Shown: positions 48,202 to 57,222, counted from the stretch's first letter. The stretch: 64,000 nt of DNA from DSYU01 sp963827605 (GCA_963827605.1 CAWHBK010000001.1:496001-560000); one strand, 5' to 3'. Numbers and translations: made by a program. Notes: generated by a model from the letters alone, not told the origin.

Positions 48202-49290
48202 CTACAAATAGCGTTTATCGTTCTTTTGCTTCAGGAGGTTGACAATCTCCCGGACCTTTTGGGCGTATTTGCGCGAACTAACCAGGATCGCGTCCTGGGT
48301 ATCGACAATGATCAGATCGTTTACGCCAAGGGTAGCAATTAAACGATCGGTATGATCGGAAACAATCAACGAATTGGTTGTATCCAGCCCAAGATGTTCG
48401 GCATCCATGATGATATTGCCATTTTCACCAGGAACAAATACTTCGAACATCGATTCCCAGCTGCCTACATCGTTCCAGCCCAGGTCACCTGCCGGGATCA
48501 CGACAACCCGATCCGCTTTCTCCATAATACCATAATCCACTGTTTCCGGTTTTATCGCCGGCCAGATGGTTCGTAACGTCTCACTCAGTTCCGGGGTACC
48601 CCAGGCCTGATCGATTAATTCCAAATTATTGTACAAATCAGGCATTAGTTGGCGAACTTCTTCTACGATCCGTTCTACCCGCCAGACAAACATGCCTGAA
48701 TTCCAATCGTGGTCGCCAGATGCTAGAAACTGACGCGCCGTCTCTTCATCAGGCTTTTCTTTGAATTTTTTCACCTGGTAGGCCAGGAAAGGATACCCGC
48801 CCACCTGCACCCCCCGTTGGATATAACCGTACCCGGTGGATGGGTAGGCCGGGCGGATACCCAGGGTAACCAGGTAGCCATCTTCAGCGAGTGTATAAGC
48901 CTCGGAGAGCAGTAGATGAAAATAGGTCACATTTTGGATCAAATGGTCGGCAGCCAGAATGGCCATAACGCCATTCGGGTCCACATGCGACAGCATGGTA
49001 GCTGCCATACCAACCACAGAAGCTGTACCGCGCGGCATCGGCTCCAGCATAAAATTACGCTCAGGAATCTCTGGACATTGAACGCGCAGTTCCTCCGCCT
49101 GCTTGGCAACGGTCACCACAAATATTCGCTCGGGTGGAAAAACTTCGCGCAGGCGGTCAATCGCTACCTGAAATAGGGTGCGGTCCGAGCCAAGCTGGAC
49201 CATCTGCTTTGGCCGCGCCTGGCGCGAAAGCGGCCAGAGCCGGCTGCCTTCCCCACCTGCCATGATTACAGCGTAATAGTTATCATACAT
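48202..49290 (-). CDS. manC: mannose-1-phosphate guanylyltransferase
   Basis: About 362 residues. N-terminal nucleotidyltransferase signature VIMAGGEGSRLWPLSRQARPK, then LAADHLIQN, GYGYIQRG, FKEKPDEETA and DWNSGMFVWR. It makes GDP-mannose from mannose-1-phosphate and GTP. The C-terminal phosphomannose isomerase half of bifunctional AlgA/ManC proteins is absent. ATG 49290 (or 49296) overlaps the end of dprA, and topA begins 4 nt after its stop. It supplies an activated sugar that the glycosyltransferases elsewhere in the window could use. Confidence 0.88.
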   Translation of the reverse strand: MYDNYYAVIMAGGEGSRLWPLSRQARPKQMVQLGSDRTLFQVAIDRLREVFPPERIFVVTVAKQAEELRVQCPEIPERNFMLEPMPRGTASVVGMAATMLSHVDPNGVMAILAADHLIQNVTYFHLLLSEAYTLAEDGYLVTLGIRPAYPSTGYGYIQRGVQVGGYPFLAYQVKKFKEKPDEETARQFLASGDHDWNSGMFVWRVERIVEEVRQLMPDLYNNLELIDQAWGTPELSETLRTIWPAIKPETVDYGIMEKADRVVVIPAGDLGWNDVGSWESMFEVFVPGENGNIIMDAEHLGLDTTNSLIVSDHTDRLIATLGVNDLIIVDTQDAILVSSRKYAQKVREIVNLLKQKNDKRYL

Positions 49291-50402
49291 TGTCATCCGT
49301 CCGGTAATCGGCTAAATTTTCGCGAATGAGTGAGAAATTCATCCCGCCAACCTGGCGTACCATCCCCTTCAGTTCCATGAGCGTGAGTGTAGCCGAAACT
49401 TGCTCAATTGGCAAGCCGGACTGCGCGCAAATTTCGTCAACATGTTGCGTTTCTTCCGCCAGGAGCTGCAATAACCGTGCTTCAACCGGGTCAGCGGGCA
49501 GTATGCGCGCGCGCCGAACGGTACTCGTGAACCTTTTCCAGATCCAGCTCTTCTAAAATATCCTCAAAACGGATCAGTGGGTGCGCGCCGTCACGGATTA
49601 ACCGGTTGGTGCCCTTACTATGCGGCGCATAAATACTGCCGGGTACGGCAAAAACGTCCCGGCCCTGTTCCGCCGCGAAGGTGGCGGTGATTAACGCGCC
49701 GCTGGTATCGCCGGCCTCCACCACCACAACAGCCCGAGAAAGCCCCGAAATGATCCGGTTGCGCGGCGGAAAGTTTACGCCGTCTGGCGCGGTGCCAGGA
49801 GCATAATCGCTGATGATGGCCCCGTGGGCCATGATTTTCTCGGCCAGGTTCTGGTGTTCGGGCGGATAAATCCGGTCTACACCACTGCCCAGTACAGCGA
49901 TTGTCCGGCCGTTGCCCTTTAGCGCAGCTTCGTGCGAAATACGGTCAATCCCCCGCGCCAAACCGCTGACGACGGTCAGACCATGCTGGGCCAGGAACAT
50001 CCCCAACTCGTCCGCCACCTGCCAGCCATAGGGCGTCACCCGCCTGGTTCCAACCACTGCCACCGACCATTCGTCTTCCACGGCAAATGCGCCGCGCACA
50101 TACAACACGGGCGGTGGCTGATCAATTTCCCGCAGGTGCGAAGGATAACCTTCATCGTCCCAGGTGAGCACTTGAATATCACGCTTCTGGATATTTTCCC
50201 AGATCGTCTCCAGGGAACAGTCCCGCCGGACGCGCAGCAAGTTTTCCAGCGTCTTTGGCGGAAGCCCGGCTGCGCGCAGGCCATCGGCGGGCGCCTGCCA
50301 GGCGATCTCCAGGCTGCCGTAATAATCCAACAGACCCTTTAGTCGAACGGCCCCAATCCCTTTAACAAGGTTAAACCCAACCCAATATGCTTTGGAATCC
50401 AT
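49283..50402 (-). CDS. dprA: DNA-processing protein DprA (one frameshift)
   Basis: About 372 residues. A SAM/HhH-like N-terminus (LVKGIGAVRLKGLLDYYG), then the Rossmann-like DNA-binding core: VAVVGTRRVTPYGWQVADEL, VVSGLARGIDRISHEAAL, VLGSGVDRIYPPEHQNLA, NFPPRNRIISGLS. A C-terminal winged helix (VDEICAQSGLPIEQVSATLTL) lies in another frame. The break is at the gcgcgcgc run, about 49500-49513, rejoining as ILPADPVEARLLQLLAEE. DprA loads RecA on incoming single-stranded DNA in transformation. TATAAT ends 6 nt before ATG 50402, indicating a leaderless message. Confidence 0.92.
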
Positions 50403-50408
50403 GTCTCG

Positions 50409-50414
50409 ATTATA
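50409..50414 (-). promoter_or_regulatory. -10 box of a dprA promoter, leaderless configuration
   Basis: Consensus TATAAT on the minus strand (50414-50409), 6 nt from the ATG. The -35 is poor. It would allow dprA-manC-topA to be transcribed apart from ffh-rpsP-khpA-rimM. Confidence 0.45.
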
Positions 50415-50479
50415 TCGTGAGGACCGCTTTAAGCACTGGGATCGCTAATAATGGAGTTGTCGCTTGTAGCGGATTTACG

Positions 50480-51049
50480 CTACCGCCACTCCGGAAGTCG
50501 CACAATCATTTCGTGCCGGTCAAGCCGGACCTCGATGATTACATCTTCAATAGCGGGCAGTAAGACTTCCTTGCCATCCGGTGTCTTCACCAGGTATACA
50601 TCATTCGCGCCTGTTTCCAGGATTTCCGTGAGCTGGCCAACTTCTTGACCGGCCTCATCCAGCACCTTCAAGCCGAGGAGCTGGTGATGATAATACTCGC
50701 CTTCTGGCAGCTTTGGCAGATCGGCTGTTTTGACAAACAGCAGCGCATTGCGGTACCGCGCAGCGGATTCGGGCGAATCGAGACCGTGGAGATGGATGAT
50801 TAAGGAACGGTCATGCCCGCGCAGGCCTTCAATGAGGATTGGCTCGTGTGCATCGCCCACAAAAATGATTTTCCCCGGCTGGAGACGCTCCGGGAAATCG
50901 GTCAGCACATCCATCACCATCTCACCGGCGATGCCGTGAGAACGGCGCAAGCGGCCAACAGCCAAGAATACAGGCTCGTCCGACAAGGACGAGCCTGTAG
51001 TAGGATCTTGTTCTGGTTGGCCGGGAGGAACCTGGCGTCGTCGTTTCAT
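50480..51049 (-). CDS. rimM: ribosome maturation factor RimM
   Basis: 189 residues. N-terminal barrel LAVGRLRRSHGIAGEMVMDVLTDFP, and C-terminal PRC-barrel YYHHQLLGLKVLDEAGQEVGQL and LLPAIEDVIIEV. It assists 30S assembly by binding S19. Its ATG overlaps the khpA stop by 4 bp (51046-51049). The first 25 residues are a basic, flexible extension. Short ggctcgtcc and ggacgagcc inverted segments near 50970-50995 lie inside the coding region. Confidence 0.94.
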   Translation of the reverse strand: MKRRRQVPPGQPEQDPTTGSSLSDEPVFLAVGRLRRSHGIAGEMVMDVLTDFPERLQPGKIIFVGDAHEPILIEGLRGHDRSLIIHLHGLDSPESAARYRNALLFVKTADLPKLPEGEYYHHQLLGLKVLDEAGQEVGQLTEILETGANDVYLVKTPDGKEVLLPAIEDVIIEVRLDRHEMIVRLPEWR

Positions 51050-51285
51050 CGCGGTTCGATCACGTCCAGCGAAACTTGCTTTCCCTCCCGGGCGGCTGCT
51101 ACGCGCAGTAAAATGCGCATGGCATTTGCTACCCGGCCGCTTTTCCCGATTACCCGGCCCATGTCTTCTCGAGATACATGCAGCTCCAGGCGGATTTTCC
51201 CGCCGCCACCCCGAGACTGTCCGACCTGAACCTGGTTGGGATCATCGACCAGCGAACGAGCGATGTATTCGATCAGTTCTTTCAC
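51046..51285 (-). CDS. khpA: KH-domain RNA-binding protein KhpA
   Basis: 79 residues, one type II KH domain with the loop VIGKSGRVANAMRILLRVAA. The N-terminus MKELIEYIARSLVDDPNQV is typical. KhpA/KhpB proteins bind RNA and affect cell division or translation in Gram-positive bacteria. The order rpsP-khpA-rimM is a widespread ribosomal arrangement, and the 4-bp overlap with rimM shows coupling. Confidence 0.93.
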   Translation of the reverse strand: MKELIEYIARSLVDDPNQVQVGQSRGGGGKIRLELHVSREDMGRVIGKSGRVANAMRILLRVAAAREGKQVSLDVIEPR

Positions 51286-51341
51286 AGCAACTCCTTCTTT
51301 CAGTGAACAGTGATCCGGGCAGAAAATATCGATATCGACGG

Positions 51342-51695
51342 TTACTTGCTTTCCAGCGAGCGCGTCTTCACACTACCACTATGCTTCTCGTAGGCAGCGG
51401 TTGCTTCAGACTGGAGGGTCTCGATCGACTCGCCGGCCTTAAAGCGGGCAAAACGATCCAATGCACCCACGCTGTTGAGCAGTTTTACCACCGATTCACT
51501 TGGCTGAGCGCCTTTGCTCATCCAATCGAATAAGCGGTCCTCTTTCAGGTTGATGGTAGAGGGCTCAGTGCGCGGGTTGTAGAAACCCAAAATCTCCAGG
51601 AAGCGACCATCGCGGGGAGCTTCTTTATCAGCGGCAATAATACGGTAGCTAGGCTGGTGCTTCAAACCAACACGGCGTAAACGAATGCGAACCAT
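51342..51695 (-). CDS. rpsP: 30S ribosomal protein S16
   Basis: 117 residues. MVRIRLRRVGLKHQPSYRII, then RDGRFLEILGFYNPRTEP and DWMSKGAQPSESVVKLL are diagnostic. It has a 30-residue C-terminal extension rich in charged residues, longer than the E. coli protein. It lies between ffh and khpA. Confidence 0.96.
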   Translation of the reverse strand: MVRIRLRRVGLKHQPSYRIIAADKEAPRDGRFLEILGFYNPRTEPSTINLKEDRLFDWMSKGAQPSESVVKLLNSVGALDRFARFKAGESIETLQSEATAAYEKHSGSVKTRSLESK

Positions 51696-51812
51696 TGAGA
51701 TCTTTCTCCTTAAAAATCTGAACCAAATTGTTTTTTCAAAACCTGCCAGCCTGACGACATAGGGAGGATGAGGGAACGCGTGAAGGTCGCGAAACCTCCC
51801 CAGATAACCATG

Positions 51813-53135
51813 CTAGCCGAACAAACGGGGCAACCCGCGCCCGCCTGTTTTTTGCAGTGACTTGAACATCTTCTGCGCCTCACGGAACTGCTTGATCAGC
51901 CGGTTCACGTCTTGCACATCCGTGCCGGATCCTCGGGCAATTCGCCGCCTCCGGCTGGCATTGAGAACATCCGGGTGACGGCGCTCACCGGGTGTCATTG
52001 AATTGATAATTGCTTCCGTCAGCTTGAGCTGATCCTCGGCATCCTTAGGGTCAATACTGCGGGCTGCTTGCCCCATATCACCCGGCAGCATTTCCAGCAG
52101 TTGGGCAATGGGCCCCATCTTGCGTACTTGTTGGAGCTGTTTGTAGAAATCTTCCAGCGAGAACTGGCCGGACATCATCTTATCGGCCTGTTCTCGGGCT
52201 ACTTTTTCGTCAAAAGACGACTGAGCGCGCTCGATCAAACCGATCATGTCACCCATGCCGAGAATGCGCGAAGCCAGTCGGTTCGGATCGTACGCTTCCA
52301 GCGCGTCTAAGCCTTCACCCGTGGCCAGGTATTTAATCGGCACACCGGTGACGCTGCGGATGGATATTGCCGCACCGCCGCGCGCATCGCCGTCCATCTT
52401 GGTAAAGATCAGGCCGGTCAGCGGGATTGCGTCGCGGAAACCTTCCGCCACGTGCAGGGCTTCCTGCCCAATCATTGCATCCACCACCAGTAGAATGTCA
52501 GCGGTAGGAACCCGCGCATTGATCGCGCGTAGTTCTTCCATTAACTGCTGGTCCAGTTGAGAACGGCCGGCAGTATCGGCAATCATCACGGTAAAGCCGC
52601 CCTTTTGCGCCTGCTCATACGCGTGCGCCACCACATCCGGCGGTTTCAGCCCCGGCTCATGGAAAACCGGTACGCCGACCTTCTCGCCCAGGGTTTGCAA
52701 TTGTTTAACTGCCGCCGGGCGATATGGGTCCGCCGCAACCAGCATCACGCGCTCCCCTTGTGAGCGGAGAACTTTCGCCAGCTTGGCGGAGGCGGTCGTT
52801 TTACCAGAACCCTGTAAGCCCACCAGCATCACCACCCGCGGGCGCGGGCCGGAAAGGTTCAGCCGCGCCGGATCGCCCAGTGTGGCAATCAGCTCCTCAT
52901 TGACGATCTTGATCACCTGCTGGGCAGGGTTAAGCGCTTTTGAAACCTCTACACCAATCGACCGTTCCCGGATCCGCGTGATGAAGCTCTTCACCACGCT
53001 GTAATGGACATCCGCTTCCAGCAGGGCCATCCGCACTTCGCGCATAACGAGATCCACATCCTCCTCGGAAAGCTTACCGTGCTTCCGGAGCTGCTGGAAT
53101 ATTCCTTCAAGTCGTTGGGTCAGATTCTCAAACAC
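51813..53135 (-). CDS. ffh: signal recognition particle protein Ffh
   Basis: 440 residues, NG and M domains. G1 GLQGSGKTTASAKLAK, DTAGRSQLDQQLMEEL, TKMDGDARGGAAISI, and a Met-rich M domain with GDMGQAARSID and the RNA-binding RRRRIARGSGT-like segment (NASRRRRIARGSGTDVQDVN). It binds 4.5S RNA and signal sequences for co-translational membrane targeting. The start is GTG 53135; no strong ribosome site is seen. It is the first gene of the ffh-rpsP-khpA-rimM block. Confidence 0.96.
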   Translation of the reverse strand: MFENLTQRLEGIFQQLRKHGKLSEEDVDLVMREVRMALLEADVHYSVVKSFITRIRERSIGVEVSKALNPAQQVIKIVNEELIATLGDPARLNLSGPRPRVVMLVGLQGSGKTTASAKLAKVLRSQGERVMLVAADPYRPAAVKQLQTLGEKVGVPVFHEPGLKPPDVVAHAYEQAQKGGFTVMIADTAGRSQLDQQLMEELRAINARVPTADILLVVDAMIGQEALHVAEGFRDAIPLTGLIFTKMDGDARGGAAISIRSVTGVPIKYLATGEGLDALEAYDPNRLASRILGMGDMIGLIERAQSSFDEKVAREQADKMMSGQFSLEDFYKQLQQVRKMGPIAQLLEMLPGDMGQAARSIDPKDAEDQLKLTEAIINSMTPGERRHPDVLNASRRRRIARGSGTDVQDVNRLIKQFREAQKMFKSLQKTGGRGLPRLFG

Positions 53136-53250
53136 GGTTTATCAATCGGTTCCAGAAATTTCGAATATAATAAAATCCTACCCACCGGGCGGTAGGCACA
53201 ATCTAGGATTTTAGCTGGAAAGATAAGAAAGGTCAAGGGTAAGTTTCCAT

Positions 53251-53279
53251 CGTAACCCCTCCATCAATAAGGGGTTACG
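53251..53279. repeat. perfect hairpin upstream of the DegV gene
   Basis: cgtaacccct (53251-53260) and aggggttacg (53270-53279) with a 9-nt loop: a perfect 10-bp stem, not followed by a T-run. It ends 36 nt before the DegV start, in the divergent region with ffh, so it may be a leader element or an operator. Confidence 0.6.
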
Positions 53280-53315
53280 ACTATAAGCATTGAAACCTCA
53301 GGAGGATATCATTTA

Positions 53316-54173
53316 ATGGGAAAAGTAGCCCTTGTAACGGACAGCACCGCGACAATTCCAGAGCAATTCCTTCGGCAGTACTCCATTCCTGTGGCTCCGC
53401 TTCAAGTGATTTGGGGGAAAGAAACATTCCGGGATAGTATCGATATTCACCCAGAAGAATTTTACAAACGCTTGCAGACCAGCAAGTCGACCCCCTCCAC
53501 CTCACAGCCTTCCCCGGCCGTGTTTCGTGAAATTTACCAGGGTCTTCTGGATCAGGGGTACGATATCCTCAATGTGCTCATCTCATCAAAGCTTTCCGGC
53601 ACGCTCAATTCGGCGATCCAGGCCCGACAGGGTTTTCCCGGCGCGAACATTGAACTGGTTGATTCCGATACTACTTCAATGGCGATGGGGTTCCCTCTTC
53701 TGGCTGCCGCGCGCGCGGCAGCGCAAGGGGCAAGCCTGCAAGAATGCCGGGCAGTGGCTGAAAAGGGCTGCGCCAACAGCGGGGTGTTATTCGCGGTAAG
53801 CACACTGGAATTTCTCCGCCGCGGTGGGCGCATTGGCGGGGCGGCTGCTTTTCTTGGGACAACCCTCAATCTTAAGCCGATCCTGGAAGTGCGGGCCGGC
53901 CGGATTGAAGCAGTCGAACGGGTACGGACCATGGGAAGGGCAATCGATCGCTTGCTGGATTTGTTTGTCGAACGAGTTGGCGACAGGCGCCCCGTACAAA
54001 TCGCCGCATTACATGCCAATGCACCGGAAGAAGCCCGGCTTTTGTTGGAACGCGCTGTCCAGCGTTATAACGTCAGCGAGATAAACGAAACCGTTCTTGC
54101 GGAAATCAGCCCGGTTCTTGGCGCCCATACGGGCCCTGGTACCATCGGTCTGGCTTTTACCGCTGGGATATAG
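53316..54173 (+). CDS. DegV family fatty-acid-binding protein
   Basis: 285 residues. VALVTDSTATIPEQF, TSKSTPSTSQPSP, LISSKLSGTLNSA and FLRRGGRIGGAAAFLGTTLNLKPIL are the family's conserved segments; the Ser/Thr in SSKLSGT contacts the fatty acid carboxylate. Members (FakB-like) present fatty acids to a FakA kinase for incorporation into phospholipid. FakA is not in the window. AGGAGG precedes ATG 53316. Confidence 0.9.
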   Translation: MGKVALVTDSTATIPEQFLRQYSIPVAPLQVIWGKETFRDSIDIHPEEFYKRLQTSKSTPSTSQPSPAVFREIYQGLLDQGYDILNVLISSKLSGTLNSAIQARQGFPGANIELVDSDTTSMAMGFPLLAAARAAAQGASLQECRAVAEKGCANSGVLFAVSTLEFLRRGGRIGGAAAFLGTTLNLKPILEVRAGRIEAVERVRTMGRAIDRLLDLFVERVGDRRPVQIAALHANAPEEARLLLERAVQRYNVSEINETVLAEISPVLGAHTGPGTIGLAFTAGI

Positions 54174-54216
54174 GTTTTTAGGGAAGATCCTACTGTAAAT
54201 CAAGGGTTGTTCCGTC

Positions 54217-54245
54217 TTGGGTCTGTTTCCTGCTTACCTTATATT
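54217..54245 (+). promoter_or_regulatory. probable promoter of the stress-protein-like gene
   Basis: TTGGGT (54217-54222), 17-nt spacer, TATATT (54240-54245). The start at 54296 then has a leader of about 44 nt with AGGAGG at 54285-54290. Confidence 0.4.
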
Positions 54246-54295
54246 GAATAGGGCTTTATCGTTATCAAAGTACCTAATCAATTCCAGGAGGAAAT

Positions 54296-55291
54296 ATGGC
54301 TCGAACGGTTGTAGCAATTTACGATGATTTTCAAAGCGCCAACGGTGCTGTTCGTGATCTGGTTGACAGTGGGTTTCCCAGAGATAATATCAGTCTTATT
54401 GCGAATAATTCTCGCGGTGAGTACGGCTATACAGGCACCAGCACCAGTACAACGACCAATGTAAGCACGGGCTCAGAAAGCGTGGCGGATGAAACCGGCG
54501 CGGGTGCAGGGGTGGGGGCCGGCATTGGCGCCGCTATTGGCGGTATCGGTGGTTTGTTAGTGGGGTTAGGCGCCCTGGTAATACCAGGCATTGGCCCCAT
54601 TATTGCGGCCGGCCCGTTAGCGGTGGCCTTGTCTACATTGACAGGCGCCGGAGTGGGAGCCGTGGCCGGAGGCGTCACCGGCGGTCTATTGGGCGCGCTG
54701 ATCGGTTTGGGGATTCCTGAAGAGGAAGCCGGATACTACGCGGAAGGTGTTCGCCGCGGCGGCGTTCTGGTTACCGTCCAGGCGGAAGATCAGAATACAG
54801 ATCAAGTAATGGATCTCCTCAACCGGCATGACCCGATTGATATTAACACGCGGGTTGAGGAATGGCGCCAGCACGGCTGGAAGGGGTACGACCCCAATGT
54901 CCAGACATTTGATGAGTCGCGGTCGATGACCGATGAGATGCGGCGCACCGATGAGATGCGGCGCACCGGTGAAATGGGGCGCAGCGATGATATGCGCGCA
55001 ACCAATGAGATGCGCTACACGGAGACCTATCGCCCCGAATTTGACCGCGAATACGAGGTGTACCGCAGCCACTACAATACCTACCTGGCGGATTCCGGTT
55101 ATCCGTACGATTATTATGTCCCGGCCTACCAGTATGGGTATAACCTGGCGAATAATGCCAATTACCAGGGCCGCACGTGGGATCTCGTCGAGATGGATGC
55201 CCAGCGCGATTGGGAGCGCGAGCACCCCGGAACCTGGGACCGGTTCAAGGCAGCGATCCGCAACGCCTGGGAAGATGTAACGGGCCGCTAA
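54296..55291 (+). CDS. general-stress-protein-like protein with glycine zipper and tandem repeat
   Basis: 331 residues. The N-terminus VVAIYDDFQSANGAVRDLVDSGF resembles the YflT/GSP17M-type stress domain. A long Gly/Ala segment with glycine-zipper spacing (about 65-140) could insert in or associate with a membrane. Then comes a second half of the same domain (EAGYYAEGVRRGGVLVTVQA). Residues about 213-242 are five 6-residue repeats (consensus TDEMRR) encoded by five 18-bp units. The C-terminus is Tyr-rich with many acidic and basic residues (REYEVYRSHYNTYLADSGYP). Function unknown. Followed by a terminator. Confidence 0.7.
   Translation: MARTVVAIYDDFQSANGAVRDLVDSGFPRDNISLIANNSRGEYGYTGTSTSTTTNVSTGSESVADETGAGAGVGAGIGAAIGGIGGLLVGLGALVIPGIGPIIAAGPLAVALSTLTGAGVGAVAGGVTGGLLGALIGLGIPEEEAGYYAEGVRRGGVLVTVQAEDQNTDQVMDLLNRHDPIDINTRVEEWRQHGWKGYDPNVQTFDESRSMTDEMRRTDEMRRTGEMGRSDDMRATNEMRYTETYRPEFDREYEVYRSHYNTYLADSGYPYDYYVPAYQYGYNLANNANYQGRTWDLVEMDAQRDWEREHPGTWDRFKAAIRNAWEDVTGR
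54932..55021 (+). repeat. five-copy 18-bp tandem repeat in the stress-protein-like gene
   Basis: Units start at 54932, 54950, 54968, 54986 and 55004. The first two are identical (gatgagatgcggcgcacc); the others drift but keep frame and the xEMR pattern. Identical neighbouring units suggest recent duplication. Confidence 0.9.
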
Positions 55292-55312
55292 ACCTTTCGG
55301 TTGCTTTCTAGT

Positions 55313-55350
55313 GAAGAAGTGCGGGGCTCCCCTCGCACTTCTTCTATTTT
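55313..55350 (+). terminator. rho-independent terminator after the stress-protein-like gene
   Basis: 11-bp stem gaagaagtgcg/cgcacttcttc (55313-55323 and 55334-55344), loop with extra ggg/ccc pairing, tail tatttt. Confidence 0.85.
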
Positions 55351-55359
55351 GTTAAACAA

Positions 55360-55390
55360 TTGGGCAGATCATCCCCAGATCGATTACAAT
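55360..55390 (+). promoter_or_regulatory. possible promoter of the DUF1015 gene
   Basis: TACAAT (55385-55390) with TTGGGC 19 nt upstream (55360-55365). The spacing is long, so confidence is modest. Confidence 0.35.
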
Positions 55391-55424
55391 TTGTTTGCCA
55401 CATTGTCCACCCAGAGGTTTTGCC

Positions 55425-56756
55425 ATGAAAAACAATGCTGAATTAGGAGTCCGGATTGGGGAAATTCTGCTGCCCAGGGCAGGCATCCACCTCAATCAAT
55501 GGGCCGTCATCGCCTGCGACCAGTTCACCTCAGAGCCCGAGTACTGGCAACAAGTGAAGGAAATTGTCGGTGATGCGCCTTCCACCCTGCACATGATATT
55601 ACCAGAAGTATACCTGGGCACACCCGAAGAACAGGCCCGCATCCAAAGCACACAGGCCGCAATGCGCCAGTACCTGTCCGGCCAGCTGCTCGTTCAACAC
55701 GAGGGATTTCTGCTCGTCGAACGAACTACGACCGGCGAGAATGGCTCAACCCGCACTCGCTATGGCTTGATGATGGCGTTGGATCTTGAGCGCTACGATT
55801 TCAGCAAAGGCTCGCAGTCGCTGATCCGCGGGACGGAGGGAACCATCCTTGAACGGCTGCCACCCCGCATCCGCATCCGCGAGGGCGCGCCGCTTGAGCT
55901 GCCGCACATCCTGGTGCTGATCGACGACCCCCAACAGACGGTGATCGAACCGGTCGTGGCGGAGCGCAGCGCCCTGCCCCCCCTCTATGACACGGAGTTG
56001 ATGATGGGCAGCGGCCACCTGCGCGGATGGCAGGTTGTCAACCCAGCCCAGGAAACTCAAATCATCCAGGCGCTCAAAAAGCTTGCCGATCCACAACGTT
56101 TCCAGTCCCAATATGGAGTCGGGGAAGAGTACGGCGTGCTGCTGTTCGCGGTCGGCGATGGCAACCACTCGCTGGCGACCGCCAAATCCATCTGGGAAAA
56201 GATCAAGCCGCAGGTAGGCATGCATCACCCGGCCCGTTACGCGCTGGTAGAAGTGGAAAACGTCCACGATCATGGGTTGATCTTTGAACCGATCCACCGC
56301 GTTCTGTTTGGCGCGCGCTCCGACTGGAAAGCCGCGTTACAAAAGTACTTCGGCGCGGAAATGGAATATACGCCTTCCGAAAATTCCGCGGAAATGATTG
56401 CGGCGGTGAACCGCCAGGCAGGGCCTGGACATTCTATCGGCGTTATCACCGGCCAGGGCGCGGGGGTCATTTCCATTCCACGACCTGCATCCAACCTGCC
56501 GGTTGGAACGCTGCAGCCTTTCCTGGATGATTGGCTCAAACAAGGCGGCGCGCAGCAGATCGATTACGTGCATGGGAATGAAGTATTATGCCGTCTGGGC
56601 GCAGTTGAACATAACGTTGGCTTTTACCTGCCCGCGATGGATAAAGGCGACCTGTTCAAAACCGTTATCCTGGATGGTTCACTGCCTCGCAAAACATTCT
56701 CCATGGGTGAGGCGCATGAAAAACGGTTTTATATGGAAAGCCGGAAGATTGCCTGA
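55425..56756 (+). CDS. DUF1015 family protein
   Basis: About 443 residues. The conserved core VGDGNHSLATAKSIWEKI, then HPARYALVEVENVHDHGLIFEPIHR marks the DUF1015 family; the C-terminal YVHGNEVL segment and DLFKTVILDGSLPRKTFSMGEA also match. The family is widespread in anaerobes and its function is unproven. ATG 55425 has agagg 7 nt upstream; an in-frame start 10 codons earlier looks non-coding. Confidence 0.85.
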   Translation: MKNNAELGVRIGEILLPRAGIHLNQWAVIACDQFTSEPEYWQQVKEIVGDAPSTLHMILPEVYLGTPEEQARIQSTQAAMRQYLSGQLLVQHEGFLLVERTTTGENGSTRTRYGLMMALDLERYDFSKGSQSLIRGTEGTILERLPPRIRIREGAPLELPHILVLIDDPQQTVIEPVVAERSALPPLYDTELMMGSGHLRGWQVVNPAQETQIIQALKKLADPQRFQSQYGVGEEYGVLLFAVGDGNHSLATAKSIWEKIKPQVGMHHPARYALVEVENVHDHGLIFEPIHRVLFGARSDWKAALQKYFGAEMEYTPSENSAEMIAAVNRQAGPGHSIGVITGQGAGVISIPRPASNLPVGTLQPFLDDWLKQGGAQQIDYVHGNEVLCRLGAVEHNVGFYLPAMDKGDLFKTVILDGSLPRKTFSMGEAHEKRFYMESRKIA

Positions 56757-56877
56757 TGGCGCCTGGCGCAGGATTGACCCCGCCGGTAGTCCTCCGGCAG
56801 CCGTGTTTTGTAATATTTTCGCAAACTAACAGCCCACGTATCAGGCATTATAATGAGGGACAGAAAGGCCGTCACCT

Positions 56878-57222
56878 ATGCTCGGACCCCATATGTATAC
56901 GCCACCTGAAGATGGACTGCCGCCCCAGGAGGTTCGGATTCAAGGGCTGCGCGCGGAACCCTGGTCTGAAGATGGGCGCCGGCTGCGCATTCACCTGGAT
57001 GTTACCCCTTTCCTCGAACGCCCAAGTATCGAAGTAGCCATCGCCAACGAAAATGGGGATGTGCTTTCAAGCATCAGTATTATTGAAACGATTGATGCGC
57101 ACATGGCATTCACCATGCATCTGCGGGGGGAAACCCTACAAGGGAAGCTTACCCTTTCCGCAAACATACTCTATCCAGAAATTGGCGAAGTCGACCAAAA
57201 GAGCGTAGTTTTTGAGACATGA
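56878..57222 (+). CDS. small hypothetical protein coupled to the ABC exporter
   Basis: 114 residues, no membrane segment or signal. Alternating hydrophobic pattern (LRIHLDVTPF, IEVAIANENGDVLSSISI, GKLTLSANILY) suggests a beta-sandwich. Its stop overlaps the start of the ABC gene by 4 bp (57219-57222), so it is translated with the exporter and may be an accessory. ATG 56878 has aaagg upstream, and a TATAAT at 56849-56854 may be its -10. I do not recognise the family. Confidence 0.65.
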   Translation: MLGPHMYTPPEDGLPPQEVRIQGLRAEPWSEDGRRLRIHLDVTPFLERPSIEVAIANENGDVLSSISIIETIDAHMAFTMHLRGETLQGKLTLSANILYPEIGEVDQKSVVFET

